DNA from: Campylobacteraceae bacterium
GTDB lineage: Bacteria > Campylobacterota > Campylobacteria > Campylobacterales > Sulfurovaceae
Assembly (NCBI GenBank): GCA_027056485.1
Contig: JALUKQ010000088.1
Span: 1 to 64,000, forward strand
Length of the DNA stretch: 64,000 nt
Reading direction: 5' to 3'
The notes beneath the pieces were generated by a model. It made no database searches and had not been told where the DNA came from. It saw only the letters and a program-made list of their open reading frames with translations. Of this stretch, positions 1 through 8,511 are shown in pieces. The position numbers were made by a program, and so were the translations under genes. The stretch's first letter is position 1, and every line of letters starts with the position of its first letter.

Positions 1-395
1 TCTGCTAACTCCCACTTCTGTACCAAATATTTTGTTTTATCTTTTACATAAGTAGTATCAGGAAATTTCTCTTGCTTATCTTTTAACTTTTTTTCAATAG
101 CAAAATTAGGTAGCCATGTAGCCTTTAGATTAATAATGGCAACCGAACCATATTTCTCTTTATCATAGTTTTTTTCATGTAACGCATCAATAAAAGCTTC
201 ATTATCCTCTTTTTTATCTGGGTCAACATAGAAAAGTACGTAAAGTTTATCTTTTAACATACTAGAGTTCCATGGTGAACCATCAACTAAACCACCATTA
301 TCACCTTTTAAAATCACCTCTTTAGGCACTTCACCTACGGTTAGAGCAAATGTTGCTATGCTTGTTACTAATAATGTTGTTAAAACTTTTTTCAA
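1..395 (-). CDS. YtfJ-like periplasmic thioredoxin-fold protein (3' end outside window)
   Basis: The gene starts at a TTG preceded by an AAAGGAT ribosome site and runs off the left edge, so only about 131 residues are visible. A signal peptide (MKKVLTTLLVTSIATFALT) is followed by a segment resembling the YtfJ family of periplasmic thioredoxin-fold proteins: GGLVDGSPWNSS, then LYVLFYVDPDKKEDN, then a stretch ending LKATWLPNF. No CxxC pair is visible, as is usual in YtfJ proteins, whose biochemical role is not established. It is transcribed from a divergent intergenic region carrying a TTCATA-type tandem box (428-460), so it belongs to the candidate regulon of region A. The family assignment rests on overall pattern, not on a unique motif. 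Confidence 0.7.
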   Translation of the reverse strand, partial: MKKVLTTLLVTSIATFALTVGEVPKEVILKGDNGGLVDGSPWNSSMLKDKLYVLFYVDPDKKEDNEAFIDALHEKNYDKEKYGSVAIINLKATWLPNFAIEKKLKDKQEKFPDTTYVKDKTKYLVQKWELA

Positions 396-427
396 TTTTT
401 ATCCTTTTTAAATGAATGTATATCAGT

Positions 428-460
428 ATTGTAAAGAAGAAACATGAACGCTATATGAAC
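428..460 (-). promoter_or_regulatory. Tandem 11-bp activator box and -10, TTCATA class, for the ytfJ-like gene
   Basis: On the minus strand the half-sites GTTCATA (460-454) and GTTCATG (449-443) lie 11 bp apart. A -10 hexamer TACAAT (433-428) begins exactly 16 bp after the start of the second half-site. There is no separate -35 box, as expected for an OmpR/PhoB-type activated promoter. The predicted start of transcription near 421 gives a leader of about 25 nt. Confidence 0.7.
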
Positions 461-503
461 TTAACACAAAATCTATAGAAAATAGAAAAGGATACTCTAT
501 GTA

Positions 504-536
504 GGTAATATCCAACTAATAAATCTATAGTAGAAT
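504..536 (+). promoter_or_regulatory. Tandem 11-bp activator box and -10, GGTAATA class, for DUF2202 gene 1
   Basis: Half-site GGTAATA (504-510) is followed 11 bp later by the weaker ACTAATA (515-521). The hexamer TAGAAT (531-536) begins 16 bp after the second half-site. The geometry is identical to the boxes before the other two DUF2202 genes. Confidence 0.55.
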
Positions 537-566
537 CCATATATAAGTTAAAAATAAAGGACTACT

Positions 567-1271
567 ATGAACAAAATTCTATTAAAAAGTATCACTATTA
601 CTCTACTTACTGCCATACTCATTGGGTGTGGTAGTGGTGGAGAAAAAGGTCAAGGTAACGGTGACATTGGAGCTTCAGATGCACTTGTAGATGCAGCCAT
701 TGCTAGTGAAAAATCAACCTTAACAGTAGAGCTTCAAGACTCTATTACTTTTATGTATAGCGAAGAGAAACTTGCGAAAGAGATATACCTTAACCTCTAT
801 GCTATTCAATCTGTTAAACAGCTGACTAATATTGCAAATAAATCAGAAGTTAAACATATTGATGCTGTTGATAGATTGGCTATCAAGTATAATCTTAACA
901 CCACACTTTATCCTGATACAACTATCCCTTATGATGCAACAGCTTTAAACACCTTTACGAGTGGTAAGTTTCCTGTAGTTGAAATTCAAGAGCTTTATGA
1001 TGTACTATATGAGAAAGGTATTCAGTCAGAAAAAGATGCACTAGAAGTAGGTTGTTTGGTAGAGGTAACTGATGTTGAAGATTTAGACAGATATATCATC
1101 CAAGCAACAGAAGCTAATGCTACTGATGTTCTTACTATTTTTAACTTCTTAAGAGATGGTAGCTACAACCACTACTGGGCATTTAACAAAGGTTTAACCA
1201 ATCAAGATATTGCTGATGGATGTTGTTCATTAGGAGCAGATTACTGTCATCCTGAATATCCACAAAAGTAG
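567..1271 (+). CDS. Exported DUF2202 ferritin-like lipoprotein (paralog 1)
   Basis: The 234-residue protein begins with a lipoprotein signal peptide (lipobox about LIGC, residues 18-21), a Gly-rich linker, and then a DUF2202 domain from about residue 52 to the end. DUF2202 is classed with the ferritin-like superfamily. Candidate metal ligands are the EE pair in SEEKLAKEIY, the ExxH in SEVKH, the Glu in GCLVEV and the His in SYNHYW. The C-terminus has a Cys pair (GCCSLG). No function is established for the family; a di-iron or metal-binding role is an inference. Two paralogs lie at 14125-14928 and 15102-16436. It is a single-gene unit under a GGTAATA-type box. Confidence 0.85.
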   Translation: MNKILLKSITITLLTAILIGCGSGGEKGQGNGDIGASDALVDAAIASEKSTLTVELQDSITFMYSEEKLAKEIYLNLYAIQSVKQLTNIANKSEVKHIDAVDRLAIKYNLNTTLYPDTTIPYDATALNTFTSGKFPVVEIQELYDVLYEKGIQSEKDALEVGCLVEVTDVEDLDRYIIQATEANATDVLTIFNFLRDGSYNHYWAFNKGLTNQDIADGCCSLGADYCHPEYPQK

Positions 1272-1292
1272 AAGACTTTTTTTAGTTTAGCA

Positions 1293-1325
1293 ATTCATAT
1301 AAGATTCATACTCTTCCTATATAAT
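1293..1325 (+). promoter_or_regulatory. Tandem 11-bp activator box and -10, TTCATA class, for pldA
   Basis: Half-sites ATTCATA (1293-1299) and ATTCATA (1304-1310) are exact repeats 11 bp apart. A consensus TATAAT (1320-1325) begins 16 bp after the second. This is the clearest member of the set. Transcription would start near 1332. Confidence 0.75.
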
Positions 1326-1367
1326 TAATAAAGCCATCATTTTTAAATACTGTATAGGGAGTTTATT

Positions 1368-2246
1368 TTGAAACAAATACTTATCATGCTACTACTTTTA
1401 GTCTATACCCATGCACTACCTCCTCTTATGAAAACAGAAGAGGCCAAAAGAGAGATGGTCAACTCACTAGACTTAGATATAAATGGAACTTCTAAAGACA
1501 CCATTACCAATATTATTACCTCATCTTTCAACCTAAAATCCTATCAAGAGAACTACCTATTACCATTCTCTTACCGTTATGATAGTCAACATATTGACAA
1601 TGGTATACATGAGTCAAAAGATGTAGAAACAGAGTTTCAAATAAGTATTCGTTACGATATTAGCTCTGATTTATTTGGCTTAGGCGAAATTTATAGCTTT
1701 GGATATACCCAACGTTCATGGTGGCAGGTCTATGCTGACTCTGCATTTTTTAGAGAGTCTAATTATCAACCTGAACTCTTTGTTAAGATACCTACCTATA
1801 ACACAGCTCTAAAAAATTCTCCTATAAAAGGCTTTAAAGTAGCTGCCATACATCAGTCCAATGGTCGAGGTGGAGAGTATGAACGAAGTTGGAACCGACT
1901 GAGTCTCTCAACCTTTATGCAACATAAAAATATTATTGGAGAGTTGGAGATGTGGTACAGATTACCTGATAACATAGACTACAACCCTCAGCTACTAGAT
2001 TACTTAGGCTATGGTAAATTAAAATTTATGATGCCCTACCACCAACACCTTTTTAAACTGAATCTCACTGCTAATCCATCGACAAACAAAGGTTCTGTAG
2101 AGTTTAGCTACTCTTACCCTCTACCTGTTCGAGATGAGCCTGACCTTTTTCTCTTTTTTAAGACTTTTAATGGCTATGGAGAGAGCCTCATCGACTACAA
2201 TCAACATGTTAATAAAATCTCAGTAGGTGTTAGTATTAGTAGATAA
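1368..2246 (+). CDS. pldA: Outer-membrane phospholipase A
   Basis: A 292-residue protein with a signal peptide (residues 1-16) and the OMPLA beta-barrel. The catalytic triad is present: His162 and Ser164 in IHQSNG and Asn176 in SWNR, with the same Ser-Asn spacing of 12 as the E. coli enzyme. It hydrolyses acyl chains of phospholipids that reach the outer leaflet of the outer membrane and needs calcium and dimerisation in characterised members. Translation starts at TTG (1368) behind a good GGGAG site. It is a single-gene unit flanked by a TTCATA-type activator box and a stem-loop terminator, which points to control by the local two-component system. Confidence 0.9.
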   Translation: MKQILIMLLLLVYTHALPPLMKTEEAKREMVNSLDLDINGTSKDTITNIITSSFNLKSYQENYLLPFSYRYDSQHIDNGIHESKDVETEFQISIRYDISSDLFGLGEIYSFGYTQRSWWQVYADSAFFRESNYQPELFVKIPTYNTALKNSPIKGFKVAAIHQSNGRGGEYERSWNRLSLSTFMQHKNIIGELEMWYRLPDNIDYNPQLLDYLGYGKLKFMMPYHQHLFKLNLTANPSTNKGSVEFSYSYPLPVRDEPDLFLFFKTFNGYGESLIDYNQHVNKISVGVSISR

Positions 2247-2263
2247 AAGAGTTAAATAAGAGA

Positions 2264-2293
2264 ATTATTGTCTTTTTTAAGACGATAATAATT
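2264..2293 (+). terminator. Stem-loop after pldA
   Basis: An inverted repeat ATTATTGTCTT / AAGACGATAAT (one G-U type mismatch) with a short T loop lies 17 bases after the pldA stop codon. The tail is AT-rich rather than a clean T-run. Confidence 0.5.
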
Positions 2294-2331
2294 ATTATTT
2301 AGTTAGTATTCTCACTAGCTATTAATATTTC

Positions 2332-2364
2332 ATTGATCATATTATGATAATATATAGTTATAAA
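2332..2364 (+). promoter_or_regulatory. Possible degenerate tandem box and -10 for the efflux operon
   Basis: ATTGATC (2332-2338) and TATGATA (2343-2349) are 11 bp apart, and TATAAA (2359-2364) begins 16 bp after the second. The half-sites fit only loosely, but TATGATA also occurs in the box before the response-regulator gene at 8512. This could be chance in AT-rich DNA. Confidence 0.35.
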
Positions 2365-2384
2365 GAATAATAAGGAGCAGTGAA

Positions 2385-2681
2385 ATGAAGTCAAAATTTA
2401 TACTTATCACCATACTTTTTTCACTGTTTTTTTCTATTGGACATGACTTCATTCTCTATGAAGAGAGTAAAGATGCATGTATTGCAACTGTTCAGAAAGT
2501 AGACAATATTAACGACAGTTGCTGCAGTCACATTGCTGACCTACACAACAACTTTCACTTTTTAGGACTACTTTCATCAGAGAGTATATTATTATTAAAA
2601 AAAATAGAAACTCCTCTATCTTATAAAGAACTCTCTTCTATAGGCATAGACTCTAGTACCTTTAAGCCTCCAAGAGCCTAA
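2385..2681 (+). CDS. Small secreted protein at the head of a metal-efflux operon
   Basis: A 98-residue protein with an N-terminal signal peptide or single membrane segment (residues 5-20), a Cys-Cys-Ser-His group (residues 46-49) and further His residues (DLHNNFHF). It ends in PPRA. Small exported Cys/His proteins of this kind, often ending in Pro-rich tails, are known at the start of czc/cus-like operons, where they are thought to bind or sense metal. I cannot assign a named family. An AAGGAG ribosome site precedes the ATG. It reads in the same direction as the PepSY-like protein and the three efflux genes downstream. Confidence 0.65.
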   Translation: MKSKFILITILFSLFFSIGHDFILYEESKDACIATVQKVDNINDSCCSHIADLHNNFHFLGLLSSESILLLKKIETPLSYKELSSIGIDSSTFKPPRA

Positions 2682-2762
2682 GCTCTCTCTCCACATAACA
2701 GACTATTTTTTCCTAAACAGAGGATAGCTCTATCTATAATTTAAGATATCAAAGGATTTACA

Positions 2763-3083
2763 ATGAAAAATTTACTACTCATAACCGTACTATTGGGTTC
2801 TATAGAGGCTCAAGAACTGACTATAGAACAAGTTTCTAAACTACGTAACTACAACCACTCTATGTCAGGAAAATTTAGGCATAAACGAGCTTTAATAAGG
2901 ATGGCAAATATTAGCAAAGAGAAGTCCCAAGAGATTACTCAAAATGAAACAAATGAATCAGTCAAATACTCCAAGCTAAGAGACCATAATAGGCGACTTT
3001 TCTACAGCATTCAAACAAGTAGTTATCGTATTAAAATAGATGCACTTGATGGCTCTATTATAAGTAAAGAGAGGATTAAGTAA
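2763..3083 (+). CDS. Small periplasmic PepSY-like protein
   Basis: A 106-residue protein with a signal peptide (residues 1-16). The last 30 residues (FYSIQTSSYRIKIDALDGSI) resemble the PepSY fold, whose usual signature is two beta strands followed by D-x-x-x-G. The middle is basic and lacks a recognisable domain. Its stop codon overlaps the start of the outer-membrane channel gene (TAATG), so it is translationally coupled to the efflux system. PepSY proteins are often periplasmic inhibitors or metal-linked accessory proteins; the role here is inferred from position only. Confidence 0.6.
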   Translation: MKNLLLITVLLGSIEAQELTIEQVSKLRNYNHSMSGKFRHKRALIRMANISKEKSQEITQNETNESVKYSKLRDHNRRLFYSIQTSSYRIKIDALDGSIISKERIK

Positions 3084-4267
3084 TGAGAACTTTTATACTT
3101 CTACCTCTGTCTCTGAGTATGCTTTTTGCTCAAATCGTTTCACTTGATGAGATGATTCAAAATGCCCAAGCACCCAAACTTATAGAGCAACGCCTCCAAG
3201 AAGAGCGACTAGCCCAAGAGTCTAAAGCCTTAGCTTCGACCCAATCAGCTCCCCTTTCACTAGAGCACTCCCTTGCACGAAATAATGGGAAAGGGTTATC
3301 AGGTTACGAACATTCTGTAGGTCTTAGCAAAGAGTTTATTTTAGGTGACATTCAAGAACTTGACCGAAAAAGAATGGGTTTAGAGAGTGAAGCCTACCTT
3401 ATTGAGCAACAAAAAATACTGATAGATGTCAACAACCGTCTGAAAAATCTCTACCATCAATACTGCCTAGATAGCGACTACCTCTCAACAGTTCAAGAGG
3501 CATACGACAAGTTCACCTTACTCTCGTATAAAAAGCAACGAGCCTTTGAAGAGGGAGAGATTTCTAAAACAGAACTTCTCCAGATTGAGCTTGAGCGTAG
3601 CCGTTTAGAAATAGAACTAAACAAGTATAGTCGTCAAAACAATAATGAAAAGAGACTACTTCTTTCGCTAACAACATTACCTAAAGAAGCATCACTTTCA
3701 TGTCAAGATACCTACCCCATTCAAAAGGGTATCAGCAGTACAAACGAGCAACCATCATTAGACCAAGAGGCGTACCAAAAACGCATAGAGAGTACCCAAG
3801 TGGGACTCAAACGTTATAACCAAAAGATAGAGAGTGTTGAGGTCTCTATGGGCTATACCAAAGAGTTGGAAAATGATATCTATACTATAGCACTATCTAT
3901 TCCTTTAAACTTTAGCTCAAATAAGTCAGAATATGAAAAAGCTGCCCTCCTACACCAATCTTCAGCACTGAGTCTCCGATATGAAGAGCAGAAACAAGAA
4001 AAAGTACGACAAATAACGGCACTAGAGCAACAACTTAGCAGTCGCTACCAGACCATTCAAGCTCAGCAGCAAAATATTGACAACTACAAAAACAATCTAC
4101 TAAGCATGATGAAAAAAAGTTATGACTACGGAGAGAGCTCCGTTATCGAATACCTTTTAAGTCAACAGAAACTCTACACGTTAGAACAAGAGCTACTTAA
4201 AGAGAAGAAAGATTACTATCAAACACTCTTTAAGCTCTATAGTATATATGAAATCAAGGAGAAATAA
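3083..4267 (+). CDS. TolC-family outer-membrane channel of RND efflux system
   Basis: A 394-residue protein with a signal peptide (1-16) and two long helical repeats rich in Gln, Glu and Leu, the layout of the outer-membrane efflux protein family (CzcC/CusC/TolC type). It would form the outer duct of the tripartite pump encoded with the adaptor (4270) and the RND transporter (5333). The spacing to the adaptor gene is 2 bases. It has no lipobox Cys, unlike CusC. The substrate cannot be read from this subunit. Confidence 0.85.
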   Translation: MRTFILLPLSLSMLFAQIVSLDEMIQNAQAPKLIEQRLQEERLAQESKALASTQSAPLSLEHSLARNNGKGLSGYEHSVGLSKEFILGDIQELDRKRMGLESEAYLIEQQKILIDVNNRLKNLYHQYCLDSDYLSTVQEAYDKFTLLSYKKQRAFEEGEISKTELLQIELERSRLEIELNKYSRQNNNEKRLLLSLTTLPKEASLSCQDTYPIQKGISSTNEQPSLDQEAYQKRIESTQVGLKRYNQKIESVEVSMGYTKELENDIYTIALSIPLNFSSNKSEYEKAALLHQSSALSLRYEEQKQEKVRQITALEQQLSSRYQTIQAQQQNIDNYKNNLLSMMKKSYDYGESSVIEYLLSQQKLYTLEQELLKEKKDYYQTLFKLYSIYEIKEK

Positions 4268-4269
4268 AA

Positions 4270-5340
4270 ATGAAAAATTTTTTAATAATAACCACACTTA
4301 TAACAGCCATGGAAGCCACACCTATTGTGCTAACTCCACAACAACAAGCTGACTGGAATATTCAAACCCAAACACCTAAAAACTCAAAACTTTTAAGCAT
4401 AGGTAAATGTATGGCAGAGGTGGTAACACCTCCTCAACTACTCCACACCATCTCTTTGCCATTTGAAGCACAGGTAAAAAAACTCTTTGTTGCCAATTAC
4501 GAGAGTATCAAAAAGGATCAACTTTTAGCAGAGGTAACAGGAAAAGATTGGATAGAGTTACAACAACGTTTTATTGCCGATGCCATAGAGCTTAAACATC
4601 ATGGTCATATTGCAGAGCGTAAAAACCGACTCTGTAAAGAGGAGATTATTCCTCAAAAAGAGTGTACAGCTTCCAATGCCGAGTACAAAGCAGATAAGAT
4701 AAAAGTCTCAGCATCTAAAGCACTCTTAAGAAGCTATGGTGCTGACAAAAACCTTATCAACAACCTCTTTGAATATCTAAAGATTACACCGACTATGACT
4801 ATTCATGCTAATGGAGCAGGACGTATAATTCAGCTCAATGCCCAAACAGGGAAGAGTATCTCTCCTAGTGAAGCTCTCTTTGTAACACAAAAAGAGGGAG
4901 CCTTATGGCTAGAGGCAAACATGTTGGCATACAAGTCTACTCACCTTGATGATAAAGTAAATGTTCATATTAACTTTAACCATCAAACATTTGAGAGTAA
5001 ACTACTGCTTCATGCACCCACTATTAAAGCTGATGACCAGACTCAGAAGGTACGTTTTTCACTTCCAAAAAGCTCAAAATTTCTAACAGGAATGAGAGGA
5101 ACCGTTAAGATTAGTATCGATAAACCTACTTTAAAAGTATCTAAAAAATCTGTTATTAGTTACAATGATGAAGAGATAGTATTTGTCAAAGATGCTAAAG
5201 GCTACTCACCTGTTGCTATTACCATTTTAGGGGAAGATGAAAAGTTCTATTATCTTAAAGATACACCAATACTTCATGCACCTATCGCAACTACTTCTAT
5301 AGCTATATTAAAGAGTTTAATGGAGGGTCAAGATGAATAG
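4270..5340 (+). CDS. Periplasmic adaptor (membrane fusion) subunit of metal RND efflux
   Basis: A 356-residue protein with a signal peptide (1-16), a barrel-sandwich/lipoyl-type half-motif (VKKLFVANYESIKKDQLLAEV), a central hairpin and a C-terminal beta-barrel (MRGTVKISI). This is the layout of CusB/CzcB proteins. Cys residues at about 33, 105 and 116 are possible metal contacts. It ends inside the start of the transporter gene (8-base overlap), so the two are translationally coupled. Confidence 0.85.
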   Translation: MKNFLIITTLITAMEATPIVLTPQQQADWNIQTQTPKNSKLLSIGKCMAEVVTPPQLLHTISLPFEAQVKKLFVANYESIKKDQLLAEVTGKDWIELQQRFIADAIELKHHGHIAERKNRLCKEEIIPQKECTASNAEYKADKIKVSASKALLRSYGADKNLINNLFEYLKITPTMTIHANGAGRIIQLNAQTGKSISPSEALFVTQKEGALWLEANMLAYKSTHLDDKVNVHINFNHQTFESKLLLHAPTIKADDQTQKVRFSLPKSSKFLTGMRGTVKISIDKPTLKVSKKSVISYNDEEIVFVKDAKGYSPVAITILGEDEKFYYLKDTPILHAPIATTSIAILKSLMEGQDE

Positions 5341-8300
5341 TTTAATCAGTTTTGCCCTCTCTCAGAGGATATTTTTTGTTATTTTAGCACTAACCATTTT
5401 AGGCTTTGGAATTAAATCATATAATGAACTTCCCATCGATGCCTTTCCTGATATTTCACCTACACAGGTGAAGATGATTGTTAAATCTGATGGAATGACC
5501 CCTTCAGAGATAGAGTCTCGTATTGCCATTCCTATCGAGATGAATATGGCTGGGATTCCCCATAAGAGCCTTATGCGTTCAACCTCAAAATATGGTCTTT
5601 GTGACATCACCATCGACTTTGAAGAGGGAACCGATATATATTGGGCAAGACAGCAAGTAAGTGAGCGTCTGAGCGACATAAAAGATGACCTCCCTAACAA
5701 CATCCAAGGGGGACTTGCACCCATCTCCACACCTCTGAGTGACATTTTAATGTTTACCATCGAATCTGACACCCTCAGTCTGATGGAAAAAAGAACCCTG
5801 CTTGATTGGATTATCTCTCCAAAAATTCGTTCCGTTGCAGGAGTAGCTGAAGTTAATGCTTTGGGTGGAAAGGTTAAGACCTACGAAGTGATTCCTAACC
5901 TTGAGCATATGCGAACATTAGGTGTAACGCTAGAAGATATTATCAGCACTCTTCAAAAAAACAATAAAAATGGAGGAGCAGGACGGGTAACCCAAGGGGT
6001 CGAAGCCATTCTCGTACGAAGTGTTGGAAAACTTAACTCTCTCTATGACATTGAAACTCTCTTTGTAAAAAAGAAAGGGAACCGTATTGTCAACATCTCC
6101 GATGTAGCAGCCGTACAGATAGGACATATCACACGTGCTGGATTTGTAACTAAAAATGGTCAAGGTGAAGCCGTACAAGGTTTGGTTTTAGGGCTAAAAG
6201 GAGCCAATGTTGCAAAAGTACTCGATGGAGTCAAAGCTGAATTAAAAAAACTTGAAGCGATGCTCCCTGAAGGAACCTCTATTGAGATTTTTTATGACCG
6301 AACCGAACTGGTCAATCTGGCAACTGATACCGTAAAAAAAGCATTGGTCGAAGCAACCATTTTAATTTTTGTGATTCTATTGCTACTCTTAGGTAACCTT
6401 GCTTCAGCTTTCTCTGTGGCACTTATTTTACCATTTTCTCTGCTTATGAGTTTTATGGCAATGCAGTACTTTGGGCTAACAGCCAACCTAATGAGCCTTG
6501 GAGGACTCGCCATCGCCATAGGGATGCTGGTCGACTCAGCCGTGGTGATGGTTGAACACATTACAGCTGAACTGGGTAATCCAAAGAGGCAACATGAACA
6601 TAAATTAGTCATTATTCGTAATGCAGCCATCGAAATGGCTCCATCGATTACTACAGGAGTACTGATTATTATCATTGTCTTCATGCCTCTGTTAACCCTT
6701 GAAGGATTAGAGGGGAAACTTTTTGCACCTGTGGCACTGAGTATTGTCTTTGCACTTTTTAGTTCACTTATTTTAGCATTGACCCTCATTCCCGTACTTA
6801 GTTCATTTATTTTAAAAAAGCGACCAGACAAAGAGTCTTGGCTCATAGGTAAACTCATCATTGCTTATCGTCCTCTCTTAGGTTTGGCATTACGCTACTC
6901 TAAAAGTCTGGTTGCAGTAGTGTTACTTATTTTTGCTTACTCACTCTATCTTGCTAACGAAACTGGAAAAACCTTTATGCCTACCATGGATGAGGGGAGC
7001 ATTATTATTGGGGTCGAGATGTTACCGTCAATTTCACTCGAAGAGAGTCGTGAGCTTAACCTCAAAGTACAGCAAAAACTCCTTAAGGAAGTACCCGAGA
7101 TTAAAGATATTATCGCCCGAACAGGAAGTGATGAACTCGGACTCGACCCGATGGGACTTAATGATACAGATACATTCTTAGTACTTAAACCCAAAGAGGA
7201 GTGGCGTACTCCATTAAAAGAAGCACTCATTGGAGAGATTCGGAAAGTACTAGATGAAATGGTTGGGATAGAGGCTGGATTTACCCAACCTATAGAAATG
7301 AGGGTATCTGAGATGCTTACAGGTGTTCGTGGTGACTTGGCAGTGGATGTTTTTGGAAATGACAACGACGAGCTAGAACGTATCGCGCAAGAGATAAAGA
7401 CCGTACTAGAGGATACTAAAGGTAGCTCTGATGTCTATAAAAAAGCAAACGAAGGTGTTGCCTACTTTGAGCTAACGTTTAAACACAAAAATATGGGTTA
7501 CTATGGGGTAAATCAAGATGAGATTAACCAGTTTCTTAACACCATGGTGACAGGAAGCTCTGTGGGGATTATCCAAGAAGGTATGCGTCGCATTGACTTA
7601 GTCGTCAAAGGGGAAGAAAGCTTACAGAACTCACTGGACAAGATTAGACATCTATACTTCCCCCTTCATACAGGGGAAAGTGTGGCACTAAGTCGCTTGG
7701 TTGAGTTTAAAAAGAGTGCTGGTCCCGTACAGATAGAACATGAGAATGGCTACCGAAAAACAGTGGTACAGAGTAATGTTGATGGGCGAGACTTGGTAGG
7801 TTTTGTCGATGAAGTCAAAGCAAAAATAGAACAAGAGGTGAAGCTTCCAGCAGGATACTACCTTAGTTTTGGTGGAGAGTTTGAGAACCAACAACGAGCA
7901 GCAGCACGACTACAGCTTATTGTACCCATTGCTCTCTTCTTAGTCTTTATAATGCTCTTTATCTCATTTGGTTCTATCATGCAAGCCTTAATTGTCTTTA
8001 TGAATGTTCCTATGGCATTGATTGGTGGATTTATGGGACTCTATTTTAGTGGAGAATACCTCTCTGTTCCTGCTTCAGTTGGGTTTATTGCTCTACTTGG
8101 AATTGCAATGCTTAACGGGGTGGTGATGGTCAACTACTTTAACTACCTTGTTAAGCGTGGTACTAGTATACGTGATGCCGTAATGGAAGGAGCTATCAAA
8201 CGGCTTCGACCTGTTTTGATGACAGCACTCATCGCTGCTTTTGGTTTGGTCCCCTTGCTTTTTGCTACAGGACCTGGTTCTGAAATACAAAAACCTCTAG

Positions 8301-8398
8301 CTATTGTAGTAATATCAGGACTTATAAGCTCTACTATTTTAACCTTGATTCTTCTACCTATTCTTTATCAATGGGGATGTAGAAAAAAAGAAGCGTAA
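5333..8398 (+). CDS. Heavy-metal RND efflux transporter (CusA/CzcA family)
   Basis: A 1021-residue inner-membrane proton antiporter of the HME-RND family, with an N-terminal helix, two large periplasmic loops and two sets of membrane helices (about 335-500 and 860-1015). The family hallmark DAFPDISPTQV is present near residue 36. The fourth helix reads GGLAIAIGMLVDSAVVMVE (about 389-407). It lacks the DFG signature of Zn/Co/Cd pumps and looks more like the copper/silver type, but this is not enough to name the metal. It is the last gene of the operon and is followed by a stem-loop. The response regulator at 8512 comes next and may control it. Confidence 0.9.
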   Translation: MNSLISFALSQRIFFVILALTILGFGIKSYNELPIDAFPDISPTQVKMIVKSDGMTPSEIESRIAIPIEMNMAGIPHKSLMRSTSKYGLCDITIDFEEGTDIYWARQQVSERLSDIKDDLPNNIQGGLAPISTPLSDILMFTIESDTLSLMEKRTLLDWIISPKIRSVAGVAEVNALGGKVKTYEVIPNLEHMRTLGVTLEDIISTLQKNNKNGGAGRVTQGVEAILVRSVGKLNSLYDIETLFVKKKGNRIVNISDVAAVQIGHITRAGFVTKNGQGEAVQGLVLGLKGANVAKVLDGVKAELKKLEAMLPEGTSIEIFYDRTELVNLATDTVKKALVEATILIFVILLLLLGNLASAFSVALILPFSLLMSFMAMQYFGLTANLMSLGGLAIAIGMLVDSAVVMVEHITAELGNPKRQHEHKLVIIRNAAIEMAPSITTGVLIIIIVFMPLLTLEGLEGKLFAPVALSIVFALFSSLILALTLIPVLSSFILKKRPDKESWLIGKLIIAYRPLLGLALRYSKSLVAVVLLIFAYSLYLANETGKTFMPTMDEGSIIIGVEMLPSISLEESRELNLKVQQKLLKEVPEIKDIIARTGSDELGLDPMGLNDTDTFLVLKPKEEWRTPLKEALIGEIRKVLDEMVGIEAGFTQPIEMRVSEMLTGVRGDLAVDVFGNDNDELERIAQEIKTVLEDTKGSSDVYKKANEGVAYFELTFKHKNMGYYGVNQDEINQFLNTMVTGSSVGIIQEGMRRIDLVVKGEESLQNSLDKIRHLYFPLHTGESVALSRLVEFKKSAGPVQIEHENGYRKTVVQSNVDGRDLVGFVDEVKAKIEQEVKLPAGYYLSFGGEFENQQRAAARLQLIVPIALFLVFIMLFISFGSIMQALIVFMNVPMALIGGFMGLYFSGEYLSVPASVGFIALLGIAMLNGVVMVNYFNYLVKRGTSIRDAVMEGAIKRLRPVLMTALIAAFGLVPLLFATGPGSEIQKPLAIVVISGLISSTILTLILLPILYQWGCRKKEA

Positions 8399-8403
8399 AC
8401 TGT

Positions 8404-8429
8404 ATGGTATTGACAAATATCAATACCAT
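8404..8429 (+). terminator. Stem-loop after the efflux operon
   Basis: A perfect 10-bp inverted repeat ATGGTATTGA / TCAATACCAT with a 6-base loop starts 6 bases after the transporter stop. It is followed by AT-rich sequence rather than a clean T-tract. Confidence 0.6.
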
Positions 8430-8458
8430 GCAATAAATAATCTCCCTACTAATAGAAA

Positions 8459-8491
8459 GGTAATATATCTATGATATGATAATTTTACACT
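8459..8491 (+). promoter_or_regulatory. Tandem 11-bp box and -10 before response regulator 1
   Basis: Half-sites GGTAATA (8459-8465) and TATGATA (8470-8476) are 11 bp apart, with TACACT (8486-8491) 16 bp after the second. The same -10 hexamer follows the box at 16531. This suggests the regulator gene is itself in the regulon. It also shows that the upstream in-frame ATG at 8476 lies inside the promoter. Confidence 0.55.
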
Positions 8492-8511
8492 ATAAAAAGG
8501 GGAAGCTTCCA

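Noticed and set aside
6292-7365. Long minus-strand open frames inside the RND transporter gene
   Set aside because: They are antisense to a complete, highly conserved gene, lack ribosome sites and encode Ser/Ile-rich sequence without family features.
8476-8511. A longer start for response regulator 1, adding 12 residues
   Set aside because: The upstream ATG lies inside the proposed activator box and -10 region, the added residues do not fit the family, and the ATG at 8512 has a good ribosome site.
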